Of a DNA stretch of 64,000 nucleotides, positions 1 to 7,923 are shown piece by piece. The DNA is from DASUPK01 sp963728875. GTDB lineage: Bacteria; Actinomycetota; Thermoleophilia; Solirubrobacterales; 70-9. The stretch lies in contig CAVSLJ010000007.1 in assembly GCA_963728875.1 (NCBI GenBank), positions 62,001 to 126,000 of the forward strand, read 5' to 3'. Within the stretch, counting starts at the first letter, position 1; each line of letters starts with the position of its first letter. The notes under the pieces are model-generated. The model was not told where the DNA came from, did not search any database, and saw only the letters and a list, made by a program, of their open reading frames with translations. The translations under genes were made by a program, and so were the position numbers.

Positions 1-621
1 GAGGACCATCTGGCCCGCGCCCGGGACAACCTCTACGTCCAGCGGATCGGTCGTTATCGACGTGATCGCGCCGAGCGGCTGACCGGCCTTCACGCCGCCT
101 CTCGCCGACTTGCCTGCGCCCTTCCCCTTCTTGCCGGAGAAGGCCTGATTCAGCGCGCGGGCCCCCTTGGCGGAGATCTTGGCGCTGACGTTCTCGATCC
201 TGGCGCCCCAGCCGTCCCGCGTGACCGTGCCGCCGGAGAGGGTGCCGAAGCGGCTGACGAAGTCCTTGCCGACCTTGGCGACGATGCTCCCCTGGCCGCC
301 GCCGGCGCCGAGCGTGAACGTCGTGAACTTCATCTTCGTCTTGCCCTTGCCGCGCCGCGCCTTGACGCTCCCCGAGACCTGCACCGTCCCGGAGCCGTCG
401 ACCGGGTCGACCGAGCCGCCGGTGATGGCGAAGGTGACGTTCGAGGGCTTCAGCTTGAGGCCGTGAGACTTCTGCAGCTTGAGAACCACCGAGCCGCCCT
501 TGAGGTCGTCCTGGCCCGCCAGAGCCGGGCTCGAAGCGAGGAGGACCCCGGCCACGGCAAGCACGACGGCGCTCAGGCCGCGACGGCTCGCTCTCGGGTG
601 CTTGTCCCTGTAGCCAGGCAT
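1..621 (-). CDS. Secreted beta-rich protein, HtaA-like (partial, C-terminus outside window)
   Basis: The minus-strand frame is open from an ATG at 621 to the window edge, so 207 codons are visible and the stop is missing. Residues 1-36 form a signal peptide: a basic start (RDKHPRASRR), a hydrophobic stretch (LSAVVLAVAGVLLA) and an Ala-X-Ala-like end (PALAG). The mature part is Gly/Lys/Val-rich with short alternating strands such as SNVTFAITGGSVDP and GTVQVSGSVK, then KISAKGARALNQAF and GVKAGQPLG. This layout resembles the HtaA-like secreted domains often seen in Solirubrobacterales. Heme binding is not shown. It is divergent from the GGDEF/HD-GYP gene, and the 162-bp gap carries a direct repeat. 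The call of a secreted protein is firm; the family name is tentative. Confidence 0.6.
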   Translation of the reverse strand, partial: MPGYRDKHPRASRRGLSAVVLAVAGVLLASSPALAGQDDLKGGSVVLKLQKSHGLKLKPSNVTFAITGGSVDPVDGSGTVQVSGSVKARRGKGKTKMKFTTFTLGAGGGQGSIVAKVGKDFVSRFGTLSGGTVTRDGWGARIENVSAKISAKGARALNQAFSGKKGKGAGKSARGGVKAGQPLGAITSITTDPLDVEVVPGAGQMVL

Positions 622-644
622 CCAGATCGACGAATCGACTCCCC

Positions 645-753
645 TGCGTGAATCAGTTTCTCATGGGCCTGCGCACCATGCGCCGGTTGCCCTACCCAAT
701 AACCCTCTAAAGGAATTGGGCGGGCGGACGATGAATTCAGTGCGTGAATCAGT
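645..753. repeat. Pair of 13-bp direct repeats in a divergent promoter region
   Basis: TGCGTGAATCAGT occurs at 645-657 and again at 741-753, in the same orientation, 96 bp apart start to start. Both lie in the gap between the secreted-protein gene (leftward) and the GGDEF/HD-GYP gene (rightward). A pair of identical sites flanking a divergent promoter suggests binding sites for one regulator. No regulator is identified. Confidence 0.5.
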
Positions 754-783
754 GCGGGGGGACGTTCACCGGGCCCGAATAAC

Positions 784-2799
784 TTGTATCTAGAGTCGAG
801 ACAGCCTCATGCATCAATCCGACTGGCGAGGGCGGGCTTCGTCGGTCTCGTCCTCGTGGCGCTGTTGGTGGTGATCGCCCACAACACGGTCCACGCCGGC
901 TCTCGCTACAGCTACTTCATCGAGGAGTGGGTCTACGACTTCATCACCATGTCGGCGGCCCTCGCCACGATCGGCCGGGCGGTATTCCGCAAGGAGGAGA
1001 GGCTGGCCTGGTCGCTTCTCGGAATAGGCCTGCTGAGCTGGGCAGCGGGCGATCTCTACTGGACTGTCGTGCTCCGGGACCTGGCGAGCCCGCCGTTCCC
1101 GTCGGTCGACGACGGTCTCTACATCGCCGGCTACGGGTTCATCCTCGCGGGCCTGGTCGCCTATGTCCGGGCCCGCGTCGGCCACATGACCGCCGTGGTC
1201 TGGACGGACGTCGCGATCGGCGCCCTCTGCGTCGCTGCGATCGGTGCCAGCCTGCTGATGGACTTCGTCCTCGCCAACACCAGCGGGACCCCGATCGAGA
1301 TCGCCGTCGCCGTCTCCTACCCGGCGCTCGACCTCGTCATCCTGGCCGTCGCCGCCGGCGGGGTCGCCCTGACCGGCTGGCGACCCGGTCGCGGCCTGGC
1401 ACTGATCGCCGCAGGCGTGGTCTGCGCCGCGATCGGGGACGCCGTCTACACCTACCAGTCGCTCGCCTTGACGTACACCTCCGCCTCCTGGAACAACTTC
1501 CTCTGGCCCCTCGCGACCGTCCTGATCACGGCGGGCGCCCTGCAGCCTTCTCCCAAGAACCGCGAGACCGAGCCCGCGGAGGGATGGCGGGCCTTCGCAT
1601 CCCCCACGATCTTCGCGCTCGCCGTCCTGGCCCTGCTGATGCTCGAGCGCCAGGACATGAACGAGCCGGCGGTCGCGGCTCTGACCGTGGCGACGCTGCT
1701 CGCGGTCGTCGTCAGGCTCGGACTCACCTTCGCGCAGAACCACCGCCTGGTCACCGAGCTCGAGACCGATCCTCTCACCGGCCTGCTCAACCGCGGCAAG
1801 CTGGTCTACGACCTCGATCGGCTGTTCGCCCTGGACGAACCCCCGGCGCACGTCCTGGCCTTCCTCGACCTGGACGGCTTCAAGGCCTACAACGACGCCT
1901 TCGGCCACCCCGCCGGGGACGCCCTGCTGGTCCGGCTCGGACACCAGCTCGCTGACGCCGTCGGAGACCGCGGGCACGCCTATCGAATGGGCGGCGACGA
2001 GTTCGCGATGCTGCTGCCCGGCGACGCGACCAGCGCAGGGGCAGCCGTCGCCGCCGGGGCGGTGGCCCTGAGCGAGCGCGGCGAGGGGTTCAAGATCAGC
2101 TGCTCCTGCGGCTCGGCGGAGGTGCCCAGCGACGCGACCAATGCGTCCAGCGCCCTGCAGCTGGCCGACCAGCGGATGTACGCGGACAAGGACTCGCGTC
2201 GCCCGACCACCGGCGGCGAGGTCGAGGCGGTCCTGCTTCGGATCCTCAACCAGCGTGCCCCGGATCTGAGCGAGCACGTCAATGCGGTGAAGAGCCTCTC
2301 CCTTGCGGTTGGCGAGGAGCTCGAGCTGCCGCCCGGTGAGCTGGCCGCTCTGGGCCGCGCATCGGAGCTGCACGACATCGGCAAGATCGCGATCCCCGAC
2401 GCCATCCTCAACAAGGCCGACCCGCTCGACGAGAAGGAGTGGGGCTTCATCCACCAGCACACGATCCTCGGCGAGCGCATCGTCGCGGCCGCACCCTCCC
2501 TGGCCTCGGTCGGCGGCCTGATCCGGTCCTCCCACGAGCACTGGGACGGGAATGGCTATCCGGACCGCCTGGCCGGCGAGGAGATTCCGCTCGCGGCTCG
2601 GATCATCCTGGTCTGTGACGCTTATGACGCGATGACCTCCGAGCGGCCCTATTCGCGGGCCCGCTCTCCGGAGGCTGCGCTCGCCGAGATTCGCGAGTGT
2701 GGGGGCTCGCAGTTCGACCCCAAGCTGGTCGAAGTCCTCGAGCGCGTCGTTCGCTCCGCCACGGCCGACCGCCTGCCCGTGCCGGTCCCGGTCGCCTAA
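784..2799 (+). CDS. Membrane-bound GGDEF + HD-GYP protein (c-di-GMP synthesis and breakdown)
   Basis: This 671-residue protein has about ten membrane segments (residues 10-315), a GGDEF domain (about 325-475) and an HD-GYP domain (about 490-650). The diguanylate cyclase signature RMGGDEFAML is intact, as are DPLTGLLNR and FLDLDGF. The inhibitory RxxD site that normally sits just upstream of GGDEF is absent (GDRGHAYR there). The HD-GYP phosphodiesterase has HDIGK, SSHEHWDGNGYPD and CDAYDAMTSERPY intact. Both catalytic activities look possible, so it could make or degrade cyclic di-GMP at the membrane in response to a signal sensed by the membrane part. The start is TTG with no clear Shine-Dalgarno, so the N-terminus is uncertain by some residues. 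Confidence 0.85.
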   Translation: MYLESRQPHASIRLARAGFVGLVLVALLVVIAHNTVHAGSRYSYFIEEWVYDFITMSAALATIGRAVFRKEERLAWSLLGIGLLSWAAGDLYWTVVLRDLASPPFPSVDDGLYIAGYGFILAGLVAYVRARVGHMTAVVWTDVAIGALCVAAIGASLLMDFVLANTSGTPIEIAVAVSYPALDLVILAVAAGGVALTGWRPGRGLALIAAGVVCAAIGDAVYTYQSLALTYTSASWNNFLWPLATVLITAGALQPSPKNRETEPAEGWRAFASPTIFALAVLALLMLERQDMNEPAVAALTVATLLAVVVRLGLTFAQNHRLVTELETDPLTGLLNRGKLVYDLDRLFALDEPPAHVLAFLDLDGFKAYNDAFGHPAGDALLVRLGHQLADAVGDRGHAYRMGGDEFAMLLPGDATSAGAAVAAGAVALSERGEGFKISCSCGSAEVPSDATNASSALQLADQRMYADKDSRRPTTGGEVEAVLLRILNQRAPDLSEHVNAVKSLSLAVGEELELPPGELAALGRASELHDIGKIAIPDAILNKADPLDEKEWGFIHQHTILGERIVAAAPSLASVGGLIRSSHEHWDGNGYPDRLAGEEIPLAARIILVCDAYDAMTSERPYSRARSPEAALAEIRECGGSQFDPKLVEVLERVVRSATADRLPVPVPVA

Positions 2800-2803
2800 G
2801 CGG

Positions 2804-3611
2804 TCAGGAACGGTCGGCGACCAGGAGCGTTTGCGCGGCCCGGCCGATCGGGCCCCGCTCATCGAGCAGACGGGTGTCGGCCATTCCCACCCCGTTCCGC
2901 TCCGGCAGCGTCACCGCGTCGAGGCAGACCCACTCCCCCTCCGGCATCCGGTGCAGGTGGACGCTGAGATCGACGTTGATGAACAGGTAGCTCGACCAGT
3001 CGAGGGCAGCGCTGACCCCATTCCCCGAGTCCGCGGCGGCGAGCACGCGCTGCAACGGCGTGGGCTCCTCGTCCGGCAACAGCGGAACGGCCATCCGCAT
3101 CCAGACGGTTGCGGGCCCCTGCTCCATGAATGCTCCCTCGGTGAACCGGTACTCCATGGCCGTGTGGTACCCGGTCTCGTAACCGGTGTGGAAGAACTGA
3201 CCCGGCTCGCCGCTTCCCGGCCCCGGCGGCTGATCGGTCCCAGACTCGGGCGGGGTGAAGGAGACGGCTTCTGTCCGCAGCCGCCAGCCCCGCGCGCTGC
3301 ATCAGGGCCTCACCCGCGTCATCCGCGAGGATGGCCTCGAACATCTCGACTCGCCTGCCCGGCCGGGCGATCCTCGCCTCGACGCGGAGCGGCGCGATCG
3401 GGATCGAGCGAAGCACCTCGTAGGTGATTCGGCCCACCTGCGCCGGAGGGCCGCCCTCCCCGCCGATCCGGCCCCCTCCCAGACGCTCGACCTCGCGCCC
3501 GATCAGCGCGGCGGGCGGGCCGGCGTGCTGGGCGACCGGATCCCAGGGACCGCGGGTCAGTTCGGTGGAGACGTACAGGTCGCCATCCGGCTCGTAGAAG
3601 GAGTCGGGCAC
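2804..3611 (-). pseudogene. Thioesterase (TesB-like) family protein, frameshifted
   Basis: Two overlapping minus-strand frames together make one acyl-CoA thioesterase-like protein of about 268 residues. The N-terminal half (from ATG 3611) has GPWDPVAQHAGPPAAL and PGRRVEMFEAIL. The C-terminal half lies in another frame and has HTAMEYRF, GPATVWMRMAVPL, ADSGNGVSAALDW, LFINVDLSVHLHR and GEWVCLDAVT, which are hallmarks of the family. The frame changes near 3285-3302, in a CG-dinucleotide run (3291-3297). Adding one CG unit would give the expected continuation RARGWRLRTEAV. The break is therefore either a real inactivating indel or a sequence error. No other damage is visible in either half, which favours a recent or artefactual break. 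Confidence 0.75.
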
Positions 3612-3702
3612 GCCGGCAGACTAGTAACGGTCGGCGTGCCCAGAGGACTGATACTCGACCGCTTTAAGCTGGTCATACCCCAAGGAAGTGAGGTAAGAGA
3701 CT

Positions 3703-4104
3703 TTGGAGAAGGTCAAGAAGAGCGAGCAGGAGTGGCGCGAGGAGCTCACGCCGGAGCAGTACGAGGTCGTCCGTAACAAGGGAACCGAGGCTCCGTTCAC
3801 GAGCGAGCTCAACGACGTCAAGGAGCCCGGGCAGTTCGTCTGCGTCGCCTGTGGACAGCCGCTGTTCGACTCGGAGAACAAGTTCAACTCCGGTACCGGC
3901 TGGCCGAGCTTTGACCGGCCGATGGACGGCGAGAACGTCGAGAAGGCGGCCGACAACAGCTTCCTGATGAAGCGAACCGAGGTGCTCTGTTCACGCTGTG
4001 ACGCGCACCTGGGACACGTCTTCGACGACGGCCCGCAGGACACGACCGGACAGCGCTACTGCATCAACGGCTGCGCCCTCGAGTTCCGTCCAGACGACGA
4101 GTAG
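3703..4104 (+). CDS. msrB: Peptide methionine-(R)-S-oxide reductase
   Basis: A 133-residue MsrB, full length for the family. It reduces methionine-R-sulfoxide in proteins back to methionine, in the cytoplasm, usually with thioredoxin. The four zinc cysteines are present as two CxxC pairs (CVACG, CSRCD). The catalytic cysteine is in GQRYCINGCALEF, and the family signature TGWPSF and HLGHVFDDGP are intact. A second cysteine lies three residues after INGC-type context and could help resolve the sulfenic acid. The start is TTG, preceded by a GGAAGTGAGGT-type ribosome site. The gene stands alone and is convergent with the response regulator, with a long foldback between them. Confidence 0.93.
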   Translation: MEKVKKSEQEWREELTPEQYEVVRNKGTEAPFTSELNDVKEPGQFVCVACGQPLFDSENKFNSGTGWPSFDRPMDGENVEKAADNSFLMKRTEVLCSRCDAHLGHVFDDGPQDTTGQRYCINGCALEFRPDDE

Positions 4105-4126
4105 CACGGCTTCGCCATCAGATCGC

Positions 4127-4200
4127 GCCGGCAAGCGGCCGCCCCACGTAAGTCGCTACGGGCTTCGCCCTCCGTTCCGAAGTGGAGCGGCCTGGCCGGC
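4127..4200. terminator. Bidirectional terminator-like foldback between msrB and the response regulator
   Basis: The gap between two convergent genes folds into one long imperfect hairpin. GCCGGC at 4127-4132 pairs with 4195-4200, and GGCCGCCCCACGT at 4137-4149 pairs with 4180-4192 with two mismatches. The loop holds a small inner hairpin, GGGCTTCGCCC. There is no T-tract, which is common for high-GC actinobacterial terminators. Confidence 0.6.
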
Positions 4201-4201
4201 G

Positions 4202-4843
4202 CTAGACTTTCCCGCCGGCGCCCAGGTAGCTGAAGCGCACGGCGAGGGCCACCGCCTCGGTCCGCGTATCGACCTCCATCCGCGCGATGGCGTTGCGGAC
4301 GTGGGTGTGGACCGTGGCGGGGCTGAGGGAGAGCCGGTCGGCGATCTGCTTGACGCGCAGACCCTCCGCGAGCAATTCCAGGATCTCGCGCTCGCGGGGG
4401 GTCAGCTCGAGCAGCTTCTCCACCTCTCCGGCGCCCTGTCCAAGCTCGGTGCCGACGAAGGTGCCGCCGCCGGCGACCACCTCGATCGCGCGGGCGATGT
4501 CCTCGCTCGGCGCTGACTTCAGCACGTAACCCGAGGCGCCGGCTCGGAGCGCCAGCGTCAGCAGGTCGGGCTGGGCGTGAGCGGTGAAGATGATGACCCG
4601 TGTCTCGGGCCGGACCTTGAGGATGTCCTTGGTGGCGTCGATGCCGTCCTTGCCCGGCAGCTCGACGTCGACGATGCAGACGTCGGGCTCGAGTTCCTTG
4701 ACGACGTCGACGACCTCCTCACCGGTCTCGGCCTCGCCGACGATCTCGACGCCTTCGACCGCGGCCATCCTTGCCTTGATCGCCTCGCGAACGATCTCGT
4801 GGTCGTCGCAGAGAACTACTCGCTTGGGGGTCGAGGTGTTCAT
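4202..4843 (-). CDS. NarL/FixJ-type response regulator
   Basis: A 213-residue two-domain regulator. The receiver domain (about 1-125) has the acidic pair in LCDDHE, the phospho-acceptor aspartate in VDVELPGKDG, the Thr/Ala switch TAHAQ and the conserved lysine in LKSAP. A LuxR-type helix-turn-helix (about 150-205) has LTPREREILELLAEG and SPATVHTHVRN. It probably activates or represses promoters when phosphorylated. Its ATG directly abuts the serS stop (TAA then ATG, no gap), so it is likely translated from the serS message. No histidine kinase is adjacent, so its partner is unknown. Confidence 0.9.
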   Translation of the reverse strand: MNTSTPKRVVLCDDHEIVREAIKARMAAVEGVEIVGEAETGEEVVDVVKELEPDVCIVDVELPGKDGIDATKDILKVRPETRVIIFTAHAQPDLLTLALRAGASGYVLKSAPSEDIARAIEVVAGGGTFVGTELGQGAGEVEKLLELTPREREILELLAEGLRVKQIADRLSLSPATVHTHVRNAIARMEVDTRTEAVALAVRFSYLGAGGKV

Positions 4844-6124
4844 TTATGTGGGAATCCTCTCTGGAGCGCCAAATTCCTGCAAAGCGGCCGGAAGTTTCAC
4901 GCTCCCGTCCTCCGTTTGCCCGTTTTCAAGCAGCGCGATCAGCGTTCGACCCACCGCTACCGCAGTTCCGTTCAGTGTGTGCACGGGTTCGGGAGACTCA
5001 CCGTGGGCGGGACGGTACCGGCTGGACAGGCGTCTTGCCTGGTAGTCCGTCGTGTTGGAGCAGCTTGTCAACTCCCGGAAGCGTTCCTGACTCGGAATCC
5101 AGCCCTCGCAATCGAACTTGCGAGCCGCCGGAGCGCCCAGATCGCCGACCACGACGTCGACCACCCGGTAGGGGATCTCGAGAGCGCCGAGGATCCCCTC
5201 CTGGATGGCCAGGATGCGCTCGTGCTCCTCGCGGCTCGAGCCGGGCTCGACGAAGCTGAACATCTCGACCTTGTCGAACTGGTGGACGCGGAAGATCCCG
5301 CGCGTGTCCTTGCCCGCGGCGCCGGCCTCGCGGCGGAAGCAGGTCGAGAAGCCCGCGTAGCGCTTGGGCAGGTCTCCCGCCTCCATGATCTGGCCGGCGC
5401 GCAGCGATGCGAGCGAGACCTCGGACGTCCCCACCAGGAAGAGCTCGTCACGCGGGATCTCGTAGATCATCTCCCGCTCCCCGGGGAAGTAGCCGGTCCC
5501 GTAGAGGGCCTGCTCGCGGACGAGCACTGGCGGGATCGTGGGCTCGTAGCCCTCGGCCCGCACCCGCTCCATCGCGAGGCGGACCAGGGCGAACTCGAGC
5601 ATGGCGAGGTCGCCGAGCAGGTAGGCGAAGCGCGAGCCCGACGCCTCGGCGGCCGCCTCCATCTCGATCCAGCCGTGGCGCTGGGCGAGGTCGAGATGGT
5701 CGAGGGCCTCGAAGCCGAACTTCGGTATCTCCCCCACCTCCCGGATGGTGACGTTCTCCTCCTCGGTCTCCCCGTCCGGGGCCTCCGGCTCGGGGATGTT
5801 GGGGAGGGTGGCGAGTAGCTCGTCCCTCGTCTCACCCAGCTCCGCGAGCTGCGGCTCGAGTTCCTTCAGGTCGGACTTGAGCGCGGTGGAGGCCTCGCGG
5901 GCCTGCTTGAACTCGGGGTCGTCGGTCTTGCCCGCGCGAGCGGCCTCCTCGATCTCACCCGAGAGCTTGTTCTGCTCGGCGCGGATCCCGTCGATCCGGG
6001 TATTGAGCTCGCGGCGGCGCTCGTCCGCGGCGAGCAGCTCGTCGAGCTGCTCGGCCGCGCCCCGCCTGGCCAGCGCCGCACGCACCGGCTCGGGGTCGCT
6101 GCGGATCTGCTTGAGGTCGAGCGT
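4844..6124 (-). CDS. serS: Serine-tRNA ligase, expected start codon is ACG
   Basis: Class II seryl-tRNA synthetase, which charges tRNA-Ser in the cytoplasm. The N-terminal coiled-coil arm runs from about residue 30 to 105. The catalytic part has TCFRREAGAAGKDTRG and FRVHQFDKVEMF (motif 2 region) and LNGTAVAVGRTLIALLEN (motif 3). The family N-terminus, usually MLDLKQIR, is here encoded as ACG-CTC-GAC-CTC-AAG, so codon 1 is ACG at 6124-6122. A good GGAG ribosome site lies 7 nt upstream. No ATG, GTG or TTG is close by: the next GTG is 13 codons in (6085) and the upstream ATG at 6595 lies before the cytochrome gene. The length from ACG (426 residues) fits the family. A substitution error at the start codon is the main alternative. 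Confidence 0.9.
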   Translation of the reverse strand, partial: TLDLKQIRSDPEPVRAALARRGAAEQLDELLAADERRRELNTRIDGIRAEQNKLSGEIEEAARAGKTDDPEFKQAREASTALKSDLKELEPQLAELGETRDELLATLPNIPEPEAPDGETEEENVTIREVGEIPKFGFEALDHLDLAQRHGWIEMEAAAEASGSRFAYLLGDLAMLEFALVRLAMERVRAEGYEPTIPPVLVREQALYGTGYFPGEREMIYEIPRDELFLVGTSEVSLASLRAGQIMEAGDLPKRYAGFSTCFRREAGAAGKDTRGIFRVHQFDKVEMFSFVEPGSSREEHERILAIQEGILGALEIPYRVVDVVVGDLGAPAARKFDCEGWIPSQERFRELTSCSNTTDYQARRLSSRYRPAHGESPEPVHTLNGTAVAVGRTLIALLENGQTEDGSVKLPAALQEFGAPERIPT

Positions 6125-6144
6125 GGCTTCGCTCCGCGAGCGGC

Positions 6145-6546
6145 CTAGGGCGCGGCCGTGGTGGTCGACTGCGCAGGCCGCGGCGACTGGGCGACGTCCT
6201 GGCCGGCGTACTTGGCGACGAAGGCGGCGACCTTCAGCGCGTCGGCGCCGACGACGATGTTCTGAGGCATGATCGCGCCGGAGAAACCGCCGTTGCGAAT
6301 CGCGTAGATCACATCGTCCATCGTCTCCTGGCGCTGATCGAGGTTCGGGCCCTGGACTCGCTCCGAGCGATTGGCGCTCCCCTCGGTGCCCGCGGGGGTC
6401 AGCGTGTGACAGCCCGAGCAGCGCTGGGCGAACATCTCCGCACCCTGATGGTCCGGATCGTTGTCCGGAACCTGGACGCCCTGCGTCCCGCAACCGGCAG
6501 CGGTCGCGACGACGGCGACTGCGATCAGTAGAAATGCCCCTCGCAC
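6145..6546 (-). CDS. Cytochrome c lipoprotein
   Basis: A 133-residue c-type cytochrome. The N-terminus is a lipoprotein signal ending in a TAAGC lipobox, so the protein is probably anchored by a lipidated cysteine on the outer face of the membrane. One heme site, CSGCH, lies at about residues 43-47, and a likely distal methionine is in GAIMPQN. The C-terminus is a Pro/Thr/Ala-rich tail. It lies 20 bp upstream of serS on the same strand and probably shares its transcript. It is likely a small electron carrier of the respiratory chain. The redox partner is not identified. Confidence 0.85.
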   Translation of the reverse strand: MRGAFLLIAVAVVATAAGCGTQGVQVPDNDPDHQGAEMFAQRCSGCHTLTPAGTEGSANRSERVQGPNLDQRQETMDDVIYAIRNGGFSGAIMPQNIVVGADALKVAAFVAKYAGQDVAQSPRPAQSTTTAAP

Positions 6547-6593
6547 GCGGCGGGATCATATGCGAGCGCCCTCGCGTCACGTAGCGTTCAGCC

Positions 6594-7076
6594 ATGGCCG
6601 TCAGCCCGGAGCAGTTCCGCGGCGCGCTCAGCGCCTACGCGACCGGCGTCACCGTGGTCACGGCGATCGGCGAGAGCGGCCCCTCCGGCGCCACCGCCAA
6701 CGCGGTCACCTCCCTGTCGCTCGACCCGCCGATGATGCTCGCCTGCCTCGACCGCGGCTCGCGCACCCTGACCTCCGTGCGCCACCAGGGACGCTTCGGG
6801 GTCAACGCGCTCGCGGCGGGCCAGGAGGAGCTGGCGCGACGCTTCGCGGGCAAGGGGGCGGAGGGGGAGAAGTGGGAATCGATCGAGTGGTCGGAGAGCG
6901 AGCGGCTGCCTCGCCTGCCGGGCGCCCTGATGTGGGTCGCCTGCGAGCTCCGCGACCTGATCGACGGCGGCGACCACCTGATCCTGACCGGCAACGCGCT
7001 CGCGGCGGAGTCCCGCGAGGGCCAGCCGCTGCTGTTTCACCACGGGGACTACCGGGATCTGCTGGCGGAGAGCTAG
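6594..7076 (+). CDS. Flavin reductase-like FMN-binding protein
   Basis: A 160-residue single-domain protein of the flavin reductase (HpaC/DIM6) family. Typical features are the start YATGVTVVTA, NAVTSLSLDPPMMLACLD, GRFGVNALAAGQEELARRFAG and the C-terminal GQPLLFHHGDYRDL. Such proteins bind FMN and either supply reduced flavin to a monooxygenase or act directly on flavins. No partner monooxygenase is next to it, so the physiological role is open. It is divergent from the cytochrome c gene (47-bp gap) and convergent with the HxlR gene. Confidence 0.85.
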   Translation: MAVSPEQFRGALSAYATGVTVVTAIGESGPSGATANAVTSLSLDPPMMLACLDRGSRTLTSVRHQGRFGVNALAAGQEELARRFAGKGAEGEKWESIEWSESERLPRLPGALMWVACELRDLIDGGDHLILTGNALAAESREGQPLLFHHGDYRDLLAES

Positions 7077-7127
7077 AGACGAAAATCGGCAACGAAGGGC
7101 GGCCAGACGGTCGATTCGAACGACTGC

Positions 7128-7165
7128 TGGCGGGTTTGTCCCGCAATAGCGAGACTTTCCCGCCA
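7128..7165. terminator. Nested hairpin between convergent genes
   Basis: TGGCGGG at 7128-7134 pairs with CCCGCCA at 7159-7165. Inside it GTCCCGC (7138-7144) pairs with GCGAGAC (7149-7155) with one wobble. It lies between the flavin reductase stop and the HxlR stop and probably terminates both. Confidence 0.55.
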
Positions 7166-7170
7166 ACTTC

Positions 7171-7812
7171 CTAGGAGACCGCGCGAAACAGGGCAGTGAC
7201 CGCCTTGCGGCTGCCGTCGATGGCCACCTCCCCGGCCTGCTCCGCCTTCCCCAGCCGGTTTTCGCCGAAGACGACTCCCGCGATCGTGTTCGGATCGCTG
7301 TGGATCGTCGCGTCAGGCGCGCGGGCTTCTCCCCGCCCCGCCACGAAGCTCCCTCCCTTCACCGCGATGTTGAAGGGGATCTCGCCCAGCCACAGCTCGT
7401 AGGTCGCGTCGAGCCCGTCGGCCTTCGCCGGATCGAAAGTCGACTTGAGCGCCAGCACGAGCGAGTCCGGCCCCATCTCCGCGCCGACGGGAAATGACGG
7501 CGAGCCGCTCGCCCAGCGCCCGAGCGACAGGATCGCCGGCTCCAGCCGGCGCCCCCACTCGGTGAGCTCGTAGACCTGGACGGCGGCCGGCGGGGCTAGC
7601 TTGCGGCGGCCCACGATGCCGGATTCCTCCAGCTCCCGCAGCCGCTGGCCGAGGACGTTCGGGCTGATGTCGGGAATTCCGGCACGGAGGTCGGTGAACC
7701 GCTTCGGCCCGAGCAGGAGCTCCCTCACGATGAGCAACGCCCAGCGCTGCCCGAGCAGGTCCGCTGCGTGTGCGATCCCGCAGCCGTCCAGCTTGGTTCT
7801 CGTGCGCGCCAT
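7171..7812 (-). CDS. HxlR-family regulator with SCP2-like C-terminal domain
   Basis: A 213-residue protein. Residues 1-95 are a winged helix of the HxlR/MarR-like type (RWALLIVRELLLGPKRFTDLRAGIP, then PNVLGQRLRELEESGIV). Residues about 115-210 look like a sterol-carrier (SCP2) fold (YELWLGEIPFNIAVKGG, PDATIHSDPNTIAGVVFG), which could bind a small hydrophobic ligand. A cysteine in DGCGIAH sits where HxlR proteins often carry a redox-sensitive one. It is divergent from the VOC protein, and a near-perfect palindrome lies between them, so autoregulation plus control of the VOC gene is likely. Confidence 0.85.
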   Translation of the reverse strand: MARTRTKLDGCGIAHAADLLGQRWALLIVRELLLGPKRFTDLRAGIPDISPNVLGQRLRELEESGIVGRRKLAPPAAVQVYELTEWGRRLEPAILSLGRWASGSPSFPVGAEMGPDSLVLALKSTFDPAKADGLDATYELWLGEIPFNIAVKGGSFVAGRGEARAPDATIHSDPNTIAGVVFGENRLGKAEQAGEVAIDGSRKAVTALFRAVS

Positions 7813-7841
7813 GCGAGCAGTTTAGTCCATTGAGATCCTGG

Positions 7842-7863
7842 AAAACTACTAGCTAGTTGTTTT
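7842..7863. promoter_or_regulatory. Probable HxlR operator, 22-bp palindrome
   Basis: The AT-rich palindrome AACTACTAGCTAGTTGTT (7844-7861) is symmetric except for one T/T pair in each arm. Adding flanking A and T bases extends it to 7842-7863. It sits in the 111-bp gap between the HxlR gene and the VOC gene, the usual place for an HxlR site. A further AGTCC/GGACT pair flanks it. Confidence 0.6.
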
Positions 7864-7923
7864 TTAGGACTTTATGGTACGGTCCAGTGGCGATATGGAG
7901 AGGGCCGCAAGCGAGGAGGAACG

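Noticed and set aside
6125..6595. N-terminal extension of serS back to ATG 6595
   Set aside because: The extra 157 residues are out-of-frame translation of the cytochrome c gene, Arg/Gly-rich and unlike any SerS.
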